A program made the translations under genes and the position numbers. A DNA stretch of 64,000 bases, from assembly GCF_014054985.1 (NCBI RefSeq), contig NZ_CP059569.1, forward strand, positions 682,001 to 746,000. The letters run 5' to 3'. The notes under the pieces are model-generated. The model searched no databases. It saw only the letters and a program-made list of their open reading frames with translations, and was not told where the DNA came from. This document shows positions 32,406-39,112 of this stretch, in pieces (the stretch's first letter is position 1; each line of letters begins with the position of its first letter). The stretch comes from Kingella oralis. Its GTDB lineage: Bacteria; Pseudomonadota; Gammaproteobacteria; Burkholderiales; Neisseriaceae.

Positions 32406-33083
32406 ATGCCCAAACTCAACCTTGCCCACATCCACCTGCACCAGCAACCCGACGGCACGCGGGAAATCTGCGTCGCCCCCGAGTATCGTGCCCACGGTAC
32501 GCAAGCCGCCGCCTATTACCAAGCCCGCGACACCACCCCCGTTGCCCTGCGCATCACCACCGCCTTTCTGCCGTTTGAGCAGCGGCAGCCTGAAAACCAA
32601 AGCGCCGAAAACCTAAATTTCGCCGCGCTCGCCCATTGCCCCGCGCTGCAACGCCTGTCGTTCAGCGAATACCGCGCCCGCCAATACAGCAACCTTGCCG
32701 CGCTCTACGCCCTGCGCCACCTCACCCATCTTACCCTGCCGCACCAATCCCAGCCCAAAATCGACCTCGCCCAATTCCCCCAACTGCGCGAACTCAGCTG
32801 CGCAGGCAAAGGCAACGCGCACAACCTAAGCCAAGCCGCATCGCTGCAACGGCTGTATCTGTTTTCGTTTAAAAACAAAGACCTCAGCGCGTTAGGCAGC
32901 CTGAAAAAACTGCAACAGCTCACCCTTATCCGGCCCGCCATAGAAACGCTGAACGGCTTAACCGAGTTACTGCAATTGGAAACGCTGGATATTGCCTACG
33001 CCCGCAAGCTGCACGACATCAGCGCGTTGCAGCAATGCCCGTGGTTCAAATCGGTTGCGCTGCCCGCCAAGTTTCAAGGGTGA
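32406..33083 (+). CDS. Leucine-rich-repeat protein of unknown function
   Basis: 225 residues. From about residue 80 the protein shows irregular leucine-rich repeats (LQRLSFSEYR, LRHLTHLTLPHQ, LRELSCAGK, LQRLYLFSF, LQQLTLIRP, LETLDIAYA), each about 20-25 residues long. There is no signal peptide, so a cytosolic protein-binding role is likely; similar orphan LRR proteins in Neisseriaceae sit near immunity-type genes. Residues 59-62 (RQPE) and 161-164 (GSLK) are encoded by DUS. It lies downstream of another unknown gene, separated by DUS and the exact Neisseria-type DUS. Confidence 0.7.
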   Translation: MPKLNLAHIHLHQQPDGTREICVAPEYRAHGTQAAAYYQARDTTPVALRITTAFLPFEQRQPENQSAENLNFAALAHCPALQRLSFSEYRARQYSNLAALYALRHLTHLTLPHQSQPKIDLAQFPQLRELSCAGKGNAHNLSQAASLQRLYLFSFKNKDLSALGSLKKLQQLTLIRPAIETLNGLTELLQLETLDIAYARKLHDISALQQCPWFKSVALPAKFQG

Positions 33084-33142
33084 GTCCTATCCTTGCCCGC
33101 TTAATTGATACGCGATTGATACGCGCACAGGCAGCCTGAAAA

Positions 33143-33177
33143 ACAAAACCGTTTGGTGTGCGCTAAACGGTTTTTTG
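33143..33177. terminator. AAACCG hairpin beside a DUS
   Basis: AAAACCGTTTGG faces CTAAACGGTTTTTT, an intrinsic-terminator-like stem with a T-run, after the DUS at 33128-33141. Same family as the hairpin inside 6577-6644. Confidence 0.65.
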
Positions 33178-33192
33178 TAGGATAGATTTGGG

Positions 33193-33262
33193 TTTCAGGC
33201 AAAGAAAGTAAGTCGCCTGCGCCGCAATAAGGCGCAAAGGCAAATCCATCAGAAATGCCAGA
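33193..33262 (-). repeat. TTACTTTC element, half copy in reverse orientation
   Basis: The reverse complement matches about 60 bp at the left end of the 19551-19822 element, including TTTCTGATGGATT, the CCTTTGCGCCTTAT stretch and GGCGACTTACTTTCTTTG. Confidence 0.75.
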
Positions 33263-33312
33263 CGAAGCACAATCAACACCATTCGAGCTTTACAAAATTT
33301 CGTTTCGGCTGC

Positions 33313-33597
33313 CTATTCTCCACCCTTACCATCCGCCTCATCCGCCCGCAAACAACACGCCACCGCCACATCCGATTCCAACACGCAACAACACGCCAAA
33401 ACCTCCCCCTCGGCAATAAACGCCATCGGCATCTCCCGATACGACACCCGCCCCGCCAGCAGCTTCACCCTGCACGAGCCGCAATAGCCGCTGCGGCATT
33501 GGTATTCCACCGCATGGTTCGTGCGCTCCAAGCCCGCCAGCAGCGACTCGTCGGGCAGCAATTCAAATTCCGCATCCAGCGTGGTAACTTTAAACAT
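33313..33597 (-). CDS. [2Fe-2S] ferredoxin, YfaE-like
   Basis: 94 residues. The plant-type cluster ligands are Cys34, Cys39 and Cys42 in YQCRSGYCGSCRV, plus Cys69 or Cys70 in EVLACCCV. The short size and the spacing fit YfaE-type ferredoxins, which in E. coli maintain the diferric-tyrosyl cofactor of class Ia ribonucleotide reductase; no nrdAB is adjacent here, so that role is inferred. The C-terminal tail is acidic (ADEADGKGGE). It is convergent with the LRR gene and followed by repeats. Confidence 0.88.
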   Translation of the reverse strand: MFKVTTLDAEFELLPDESLLAGLERTNHAVEYQCRSGYCGSCRVKLLAGRVSYREMPMAFIAEGEVLACCCVLESDVAVACCLRADEADGKGGE

Positions 33598-33991
33598 AAC
33601 GGCAGCCTGAAAAGCAAAAGCGCGAATTATAAGAGAAAACGCCGCCCGCTGTTTTCAGGCTGCCGCAACTTTCAGGCTGCCGCATCGCGCCGCCGTTCCC
33701 CCGCCCGCCGCAACATTTCTTAACCCAATCCAAAAAATCCCCACAAAAAGATGACTTTTCGTAAATAATTTTTTACAATCCATCTGTCTCAACAAAGGCG
33801 GCTTTTCAGGCTGCCTTATTCGTTTTACTCCTTTCTGCGTTTCCCCCACGCGGTAAACCCTTGCTCCACCCCCGTTTGCCGCGTTAGATTTTTCATGAAT
33901 CGGCACAACCGAATCACGCGAAAATCCGCCACACGCCCCGCTTCACGAGCAAACAAGCCGCGCGTACCGCAGCACTCCATACAGGAAAACC
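33598..33991. other. Divergent gap (394 bp) between ferredoxin and nhaD
   Basis: No gene is supported. DUS or near-DUS at about 33601-33613, 33652-33664, 33669-33682 and 33805-33818. An A+T-rich stretch at about 33760-33785 could hold the nhaD promoter but I see no good -35/-10 pair. Confidence 0.55.
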
Positions 33992-35446
33992 ATGAAACCC
34001 ATCCAAATCATCTCGCCCCTGCTTGCGCTGATTGCGCCCGCCCTCGCCCAAGCCGCCGAATTTAACGCCGCCGAGCTTAGCCTCGCATGGGGCATCCCCT
34101 TCGCCCTTATCCTGCTTTCCATCGCCCTTGGGCCCTTGTTTTTCGCCAACATCTGGCATCACCACTTCGGCAAAATCACCCTCGGCTGGACGCTATTGTT
34201 CCTTATCCCGTTCACGCTCACCTTTGGCACACACCAAAGCCTGCACCTCATCGCCCATGCCATGATTGGCGAATACATCCCCTTTATCCTGCTGCTGCTC
34301 GCCTTATACACCATCTCGGGCGGCATCCTCGTGTGGGGCAATTTGCACGGCTCCGCCAAGCTCAACACCGCGCTGCTTGCCATCGGCACCGCGCTTGCCT
34401 CCGTTATGGGCACCACGGGCGCGGCGATGCTGATGATTCGCCCGCTGCTCAAAGCCAACGACAACCGCAAGCATAATGTGCACGTGGTCGTTTTCTTCAT
34501 CTTTCTCGTTGCCAATATCGGCGGCGGCTTAACCCCGCTGGGCGACCCACCGCTCTTTCTGGGCTTTTTAAAAGGCGTAGATTTTGGCTGGACAGTCGTA
34601 CACATGTTCCCACCCGTGTTGATTAGCACCATCGTGCTGCTCACCGTGTTCTACATCCTAGACAGCCGCTACTTTGCCCGAGCCGATGAAATCCTGCCCA
34701 AAGACCCCACCCCCGACAGCCATTTTCAGGCTGCCTTCCCCGCGGTGGACGGCATCAAAATCTACGGCAAAATCAACTTCTTGCTGTTAGCAGGCGTGAT
34801 TGGCGCGGTGTTGTTATCAGGGCTATGGAAGCCCGAATCACACGGCTTTGAAATCCTTGGCGCGCACCTAGAACCACAAAACATGGCGCGCGATGCCATC
34901 CTGATTGTGCTTGCCCTGATTTCGCTGTGGGTAACGCCCAAGCAAGTGCGTGCGGGCAACGAGTTCAATTTTGACCCCATCGCCGAAGTCGCCAAACTGT
35001 TTGCAGGCATCTTCATCACCATCGCCCCCGTGCTTGCCATGCTGCAAGCGGGCGAAAAAGGCGCGTTCTCAGGCGTGATTGCGCTGGTGCACGATGCCGC
35101 GGGCAAACCCATCAACGCCATGTATTTTTGGATGAGCGGCATGCTATCGGGTTTCTTGGACAACGCCCCCACCTATCTCGTGTTTTTCAACATGGCAGGC
35201 GGCAACCCGCACGAGCTGATGCGCGGCGAGCTGTTTCACACGCTGCTGGCAATTTCCATGGGCTCGGTGTTTATGGGCGCACTCAGCTACATCGGCAACG
35301 CGCCCAACTTTATGGTGAAAGCCATCGCCGAGCAGCGCAAAGTCAAAATGCCCAGCTTCTTTGGCTACATGACTTGGTCGTTTGGCATTTTGATTCCGCT
35401 GTTTATCCTGCATACACTGGTGTTTTTTGTGTTCCAGATTTTCTAA
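33992..35446 (+). CDS. nhaD: Na+/H+ antiporter NhaD
   Basis: 484 residues with about 12 membrane segments and an initial cleavable-looking hydrophobic segment (LLALIAPALAQAAEF). The ATG at 33992 has an AGGA site close upstream. NhaD-type antiporters exchange Na+ or Li+ for H+ at alkaline pH in the inner membrane. Family stretches include GTTGAAMLMIRPLL, FLVANIGGGLTPLGDPPLFLGF and SGFLDNAPTYLVFFN, with the conserved Asp and Asn residues within the membrane. A DUS is embedded as HFQAAFP. A strong DUS terminator follows. Confidence 0.93.
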   Translation: MKPIQIISPLLALIAPALAQAAEFNAAELSLAWGIPFALILLSIALGPLFFANIWHHHFGKITLGWTLLFLIPFTLTFGTHQSLHLIAHAMIGEYIPFILLLLALYTISGGILVWGNLHGSAKLNTALLAIGTALASVMGTTGAAMLMIRPLLKANDNRKHNVHVVVFFIFLVANIGGGLTPLGDPPLFLGFLKGVDFGWTVVHMFPPVLISTIVLLTVFYILDSRYFARADEILPKDPTPDSHFQAAFPAVDGIKIYGKINFLLLAGVIGAVLLSGLWKPESHGFEILGAHLEPQNMARDAILIVLALISLWVTPKQVRAGNEFNFDPIAEVAKLFAGIFITIAPVLAMLQAGEKGAFSGVIALVHDAAGKPINAMYFWMSGMLSGFLDNAPTYLVFFNMAGGNPHELMRGELFHTLLAISMGSVFMGALSYIGNAPNFMVKAIAEQRKVKMPSFFGYMTWSFGILIPLFILHTLVFFVFQIF

Positions 35447-35452
35447 GCGGAA

Positions 35453-35495
35453 AAGGCAGCCTGAAAACCGGTGTTATGGGTTTTCAGACTGCCTT
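35453..35495 (+). terminator. DUS inverted-pair terminator after nhaD
   Basis: 17-bp arms at 35453-35469 and 35479-35495 with one mismatch (CAGACTGCC instead of CAGGCTGCC). Confidence 0.75.
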
Positions 35496-35543
35496 GCTTT
35501 GACGGGGGATGGTGGCGGAAGCCGAATTTATACGGTATTGCAG

Positions 35544-35590
35544 CCCGTCCGTCGTATCCGAATCATCCAACGCGCCAACAACGGGCTGCC
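35544..35590 (+). pseudogene. 3'-end remnant of a paralogue of the following gene
   Basis: About 45 bp (CGTATCCGAATCATCCAACG and onward) match the 3' end of the gene at 35663-36166 (36112-36158) with a few differences, encoding RIRIIQRANNGLP beside the intact RRVQIIQRANSGQP. The rest of the copy is missing. Confidence 0.65.
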
Positions 35591-35662
35591 TTTGCATAGA
35601 CAAATCTGTCTTTCAGGCTGCCCACCGCCCAGCAAAGGCAGCCTGAAAACATCGGAGCAGCC

Positions 35663-36166
35663 ATGGAAACAGAACTCAAACTGTATTACCGGTGCGGTGT
35701 TACGGCTTTATTGCAGTTGGCAATACTGGCGGCTTTGCTGTATTACGCCAACCACACCCTTCTCCGTTTTGATGCCGGCACAGGGCAGGCGGGCAAATGG
35801 CGGGAATATCTGCAACTGTTCCTTGTAGACGCACTGCTTGCCTGCCCGCTGATATTCCGTCTGTCCATGCTGCTTGACCGCCGTCCGCAAATCATTATCA
35901 GTGCGGACGGTATCCGCAGCCGCAACGGAAAAAATGCGGTATGGCGCGATGTCGGCTATTTGGGCAATATCCGTATAGGGCGGACAAGATACGGCACATG
36001 GCTGGATTTGTCTGTCGGCACGCAGGAGATGACGTTTCCGTTGAACCACCTGCGCTGCGACACTGACCAACTGGAAACCCTCGTCCGCGCCCTTGCCGCC
36101 GAACCCCAACGCATACGCCGCGTCCAAATCATCCAACGCGCCAACAGTGGGCAGCCGCCGGTGTAA
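35663..36166 (+). CDS. Unknown protein with two membrane segments (PH-like fold possible)
   Basis: 167 residues. Two hydrophobic segments (about 12-30 and 49-67) are followed by a soluble beta-rich domain beginning RRPQIIISADGIRSRNGKNAVWRDVGYLGNIRI. The ADGI...W.DV pattern recalls bacterial PH-like domains of the STM3941 type, which is a guess. The ATG at 35663 follows DUS material with a weak GGAG site. The 3' end is duplicated upstream as a remnant (35544-35590). It lies between nhaD and rsuA, with DUS on both sides. Confidence 0.65.
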   Translation: METELKLYYRCGVTALLQLAILAALLYYANHTLLRFDAGTGQAGKWREYLQLFLVDALLACPLIFRLSMLLDRRPQIIISADGIRSRNGKNAVWRDVGYLGNIRIGRTRYGTWLDLSVGTQEMTFPLNHLRCDTDQLETLVRALAAEPQRIRRVQIIQRANSGQPPV

Positions 36167-36229
36167 ACCAATGTTTTCAGGCTGCTCCGGCAAATAAAGG
36201 CAGCCTGAAAACCCAATCGGAAACCATTT

Positions 36230-36922
36230 ATGAATATCATCAAATATCTGCAAGCCCAAGGCATAGACACCCGCAAAGGCTGCCAATGGCTTGTCAAACA
36301 CCAACTCGTGCAAATCAACGGCGACACCATCGCCAGCGACAAAGCCGAAGTGCAGCCTGAAAACGTCCGCAGCCTAAGCATAGAAGGCGAAGACGCGCTC
36401 ATCATCCCGCTGCCGCATTTCTACATCCTGCTCAACAAACCCGCCGACTACGAAGTCTCCCACAAACCGCGCGACTACCCCAGCGTGTTCACCCTGCTGC
36501 CCGACCAAATCCGCGCCGCCGACATCCAAGCCATCGGGCGGCTGGATGCCGACACCACAGGCGTGCTGCTCATCACCAACGACGGGCAATTCAACCACCG
36601 CATGACCAGCCCCAAACACAAAGTCGCCAAAATCTACCGCATCACGCTCAAACACCCCGCCAGCGACACCCTATGCAGCAGCCTGAAAAACGGTGTATTG
36701 CTGCACGACGACAACGAAACCGTTGCCGCGCAAGAAGCCATCTTGCAAACCCCCACCACCCTGCTGATGACCATCAGCGAAGGCAAATACCACCAAGTCA
36801 AACGCATGATAGCCGCCGCTGGCAACCGCGTTGCCCAGCTGCACCGCCAACAATTTGGCGACTGGGACACCCAAGATTTAGCCGCAGGCGAATGGCGGTT
36901 TATCCAGCCCGATAACGCATAG
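36230..36922 (+). CDS. rsuA: 16S rRNA pseudouridine(516) synthase
   Basis: 230 residues, standard length. RsuA isomerises U516 of 16S rRNA. An N-terminal S4 RNA-binding domain (residues 1-55) is followed by the RsuA-type catalytic domain with Asp106 in AIGRLDADTTGVLLITNDG. YILLNKPADYEVSHKP and EGKYHQVKRMIAAAGN support RsuA rather than RluB or RluE. DUS codons appear at VQPEN near residue 42 and SSLKNG near residue 150. It is monocistronic between DUS. Confidence 0.93.
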   Translation: MNIIKYLQAQGIDTRKGCQWLVKHQLVQINGDTIASDKAEVQPENVRSLSIEGEDALIIPLPHFYILLNKPADYEVSHKPRDYPSVFTLLPDQIRAADIQAIGRLDADTTGVLLITNDGQFNHRMTSPKHKVAKIYRITLKHPASDTLCSSLKNGVLLHDDNETVAAQEAILQTPTTLLMTISEGKYHQVKRMIAAAGNRVAQLHRQQFGDWDTQDLAAGEWRFIQPDNA

Positions 36923-36954
36923 CGCACACCCCAAAGGCAGCCTGAAAACCCCAA

Positions 36955-36982
36955 ATGGAGCGTCGGCGGCTTGCCGACAAAT
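36955..36982 (+). repeat. ATGGAGCG hairpin repeat, copy 6
   Basis: Reads ATGGAGCGTCGGCGGCTTGC then CGACAAAT; DUS on both sides (36934-36947 and 37034-37046). Confidence 0.8.
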
Positions 36983-37124
36983 GCCAACGCATTGCTAACG
37001 AACATAGCCCCAAGCGTTGTTCAACCTCCAAAAGGCAGCCTGAAACCCGGTTCAACGTATCCCAAGCGCCAAACCCCATTTCAGGCTGCCCCATCTCCCC
37101 CGCCCATTCATCCCACCCCACACC

Positions 37125-38075
37125 ATGCCCAACCTCTTCATCTGCCTCACCCCCCTGCAAGCCCTCATCGCCCAAGCGCTCATCCGCCAAACCACCCAAC
37201 CCGCCGACCTGCTGATGGTGTGTTACCCCGAAGCCGACAACGCCAAATTCCAGCATTATTACCAACAAACCGCCGCCCAATGCCGCCGCAGCCGCTACCA
37301 CATCGTCCCCCGCCGCCCGTGGCAACGCGCTTTCGCCCTATCGCGCCTGCTTGACGGGCTAGACAGCCATTACCACACGCTTTACGCCGCCAGCATCGAC
37401 AACGCCAACGTGCAATACCCCGCCAGCCGCCTGACATTCGACCGCCTTGAAACCTTCGACGACGGCACAGGCAACCTCTACCCGCAAAGCCTCCTCTACC
37501 AAAACGACAGCCCCAAGCGCCGCCTGCTCAACGCCCTGCGCGGCATCAGATGCACCACCCAAAGCCTGCGCCAACTCAGCCGCCTGCATCACACGCTGTA
37601 CCCCAACCTGCCCAACATCGCCGCGCCCACCCGCCCCCTGCAACTGTGGCAAAGGCAGCCTGAAATCCAGCCCAGCCCCGCCCCAACCGCCCCCATTCAC
37701 ATCCTGCTCGGGCAGCCGCTCTACCCCGAAGCCCCGCGCAACACCGCCCTGATGCAACGCATCGCCGAGCGCTTCCCCATCACCCACTATTTCCCCCACC
37801 CGCGCGAACACCACCCCATCCCCAATCTCAACTACATCCGCACCCCGCTCATCTTTGAAGACTGGCTGCTGCAACACATCCGCCAGCAGCCGCGCACCCC
37901 CGTCCACATCTATCATCTGGCCAGCACCGCCGCGTTCAACGTCAGCCGGTTCCCCAACGTCCGCATCCACAGCATCCGCCCGCCGGACGAACTGTTCCGC
38001 CGCCCTAGCTACGCGCATCTCTACCGCCTTATGCCTCAGCTCGGCATGGAAATCATTGATTTAGAGGCAGCCTGA
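37125..38075 (+). CDS. Glycosyltransferase family 52 protein (LOS sialyl/hexosyltransferase-like)
   Basis: 316 residues. The protein matches GT52, which includes the neisserial LOS alpha-2,3-sialyltransferase Lst. Visible are the N-terminal NLFICLTPLQALIAQALI, an Asp-Asp-Gly motif at 112-114 (FDDGTGN), the His-Pro motif at 225-226 (YFPHPREHH) and Ser267-Thr268 (HLASTAAFN), the order expected for this CMP-sugar-using fold. The donor could be CMP-sialic acid or another sugar; sequence alone does not settle it. The stop lies in a DUS (Glu-Ala-Ala-stop). No other sugar gene is adjacent. Confidence 0.87.
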   Translation: MPNLFICLTPLQALIAQALIRQTTQPADLLMVCYPEADNAKFQHYYQQTAAQCRRSRYHIVPRRPWQRAFALSRLLDGLDSHYHTLYAASIDNANVQYPASRLTFDRLETFDDGTGNLYPQSLLYQNDSPKRRLLNALRGIRCTTQSLRQLSRLHHTLYPNLPNIAAPTRPLQLWQRQPEIQPSPAPTAPIHILLGQPLYPEAPRNTALMQRIAERFPITHYFPHPREHHPIPNLNYIRTPLIFEDWLLQHIRQQPRTPVHIYHLASTAAFNVSRFPNVRIHSIRPPDELFRRPSYAHLYRLMPQLGMEIIDLEAA

Positions 38076-38100
38076 AACCCCATTCCCGTTTCAGGCTGCC
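38065..38100 (+). terminator. DUS inverted-pair terminator after GT52 gene
   Basis: 13- to 14-bp arms at 38065-38078 and 38088-38100; the left arm contains the stop codon. Confidence 0.7.
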
Positions 38101-38120
38101 ATTGCCCGTTTTTCGCCCGT

Positions 38121-38168
38121 GCAGGCGTTTCGCCGCCTACCACGAGCAGGGGCAAGCCCCTGCACCCC
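38121..38168 (+). repeat. 48-bp perfect dispersed repeat, copy 2
   Basis: Identical over 48 bp to the reverse complement of 24840-24887. Contains AGGGGCAAGCCCCT as a hairpin. Confidence 0.9.
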
Positions 38169-38316
38169 GTGCGAGCCACTCTTTCAGGCTGCCAAACATC
38201 GCACTCGCGCCCCAAGACAGCCTGAAAACATAAAAACAATCTCACCATTTTTATTAATTAAGCGATTTTTTTGACTCATCTATTGAACGATTATTTGATT
38301 CATCCCACCGCTGTGC

Positions 38317-38345
38317 TTGACTCCCCCCCCCCCCGCAATTACAAT
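38317..38345 (+). promoter_or_regulatory. Probable phase-variable promoter with C12 in the spacer
   Basis: A -35 box TTGACT (38317-38322) and a -10 box TACAAT (38340-38345) are separated by exactly 17 bases, of which the first 12 are an uninterrupted C run (38323-38334). A change in run length would alter spacing and promoter strength, as is known for neisserial porA and opc. It lies 40 bp upstream of the DUF805 start codon. Confidence 0.75.
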
Positions 38346-38384
38346 CCCACGTTTTTTCTTAACTAAAATTTAAGGAGTTTAAAC

Positions 38385-38765
38385 GTGGATTTGTATCTAT
38401 CAGCTTGGAAAAAATACAATGTATTGAATGGACGAGCGAGTCGTAAAGAATATTTACTATTTAATTTAATTGGCATGTTGATAGCATTTATTCTTGCGAT
38501 CATGATGTTTTACGGTATGGTTACATCTGATAGACCCAGAGTAGTTGGTGGTGGTTTTGCTAGAACAATACTATTAATCTATTGCCTAGCTGGCATACGA
38601 CCATTATTCGCACTTACCGTGCGTCGTTTGCACGACACCAATCATTCAGCATGGTGGTTTCTTATTAACTTAGTTCCTTTTATTGGTGTTTTCATTTTTA
38701 TGTTTACCCTTATGTCAAAAGGCACAAAAGGTGCTAATCGATTCGGTGAAGCTCCATTGAAATAA
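38385..38765 (+). CDS. DUF805 inner-membrane protein
   Basis: 126 residues starting at a GTG (38385) that follows an AAGGAG site by about 8 bases. The N-terminal YLSAWKKYNVLNGRASRKEYLLFNLI is the DUF805 signature (F/Y...GRASRKEYW-like), followed by about three to four membrane segments and the closing RLHDTNHSAWW. The function of DUF805 proteins (YhaH/YhaI type) is unknown. The gene is more A+T-rich than its neighbours and holds no DUS, suggesting acquisition. The promoter has a C12 tract in its spacer, so expression may switch on and off. Confidence 0.85.
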   Translation: MDLYLSAWKKYNVLNGRASRKEYLLFNLIGMLIAFILAIMMFYGMVTSDRPRVVGGGFARTILLIYCLAGIRPLFALTVRRLHDTNHSAWWFLINLVPFIGVFIFMFTLMSKGTKGANRFGEAPLK

Positions 38766-38799
38766 TTATTAAGGTTATTAACTACACCCTACACCCAAC

Positions 38800-38838
38800 G
38801 CAGCCTGAAAACCATTCTCCCCATTTTCAGGCTGCCTA
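38800..38838. terminator. DUS inverted pair between DUF805 gene and small minus-strand gene
   Basis: GCAGCCTGAAAA (from about 38801) faces TTTTCAGGCTGC (ending about 38836); bidirectional between convergent genes. Confidence 0.6.
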
Positions 38839-38839
38839 T

Positions 38840-39034
38840 CTATCGCAAGCAAAGCGCCAACGCCGCCCGCGCACATTCACTAATATCCCCATCTGCCGAG
38901 CGCAGCGAAACCATCAGCCCCGCCACCAACGAAGCATCCGCAAACGCCATCGCCGCCTGCCTAACCCAATAGCGCACGCTATCAGACAACGGCTGATGTC
39001 GGCACAAAAAAGCAAGCGCTTTGGTTTTGTTCAT
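38840..39034 (-). CDS. Small helical protein of unknown function
   Basis: 64 residues, mostly Ala/Leu-rich helix (MNKTKALAFLCRHQPLSDSV and onward), with a GGAAG ribosome site a few bases before the ATG at 39034. No transmembrane segment is clear, although residues 25-43 are moderately hydrophobic. It lies just downstream of tkt, after the tkt terminator, with its own DUS hairpin after it. I do not recognise a family; it might be spurious, but composition and ribosome site favour a gene. Confidence 0.5.
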   Translation of the reverse strand: MNKTKALAFLCRHQPLSDSVRYWVRQAAMAFADASLVAGLMVSLRSADGDISECARAALALCLR

Positions 39035-39060
39035 CGCACTTCCAATCGTTCAAAAGATAA

Positions 39061-39092
39061 AAGGCAGCCTGAAAATCCGTTTCAGGCTGCCT
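39061..39092 (-). terminator. DUS inverted-pair terminator after tkt
   Basis: 13-bp arms at 39062-39074 and 39080-39092 with a 5-base loop. Confidence 0.75.
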
Positions 39093-39112
39093 ATTCAACA
39101 TTCAACCACGGC

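Larger units (their letters stand above)
38076..38384. other. Gap (309 bp) upstream of the DUF805 gene
   Basis: Holds the DUS terminator, the second copy of the 48-bp repeat (38121-38168), two single DUS-like sites (about 38181-38193 and 38215-38228), then an A+T-rich stretch with the C12-containing promoter (38317-38345). Confidence 0.75.
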
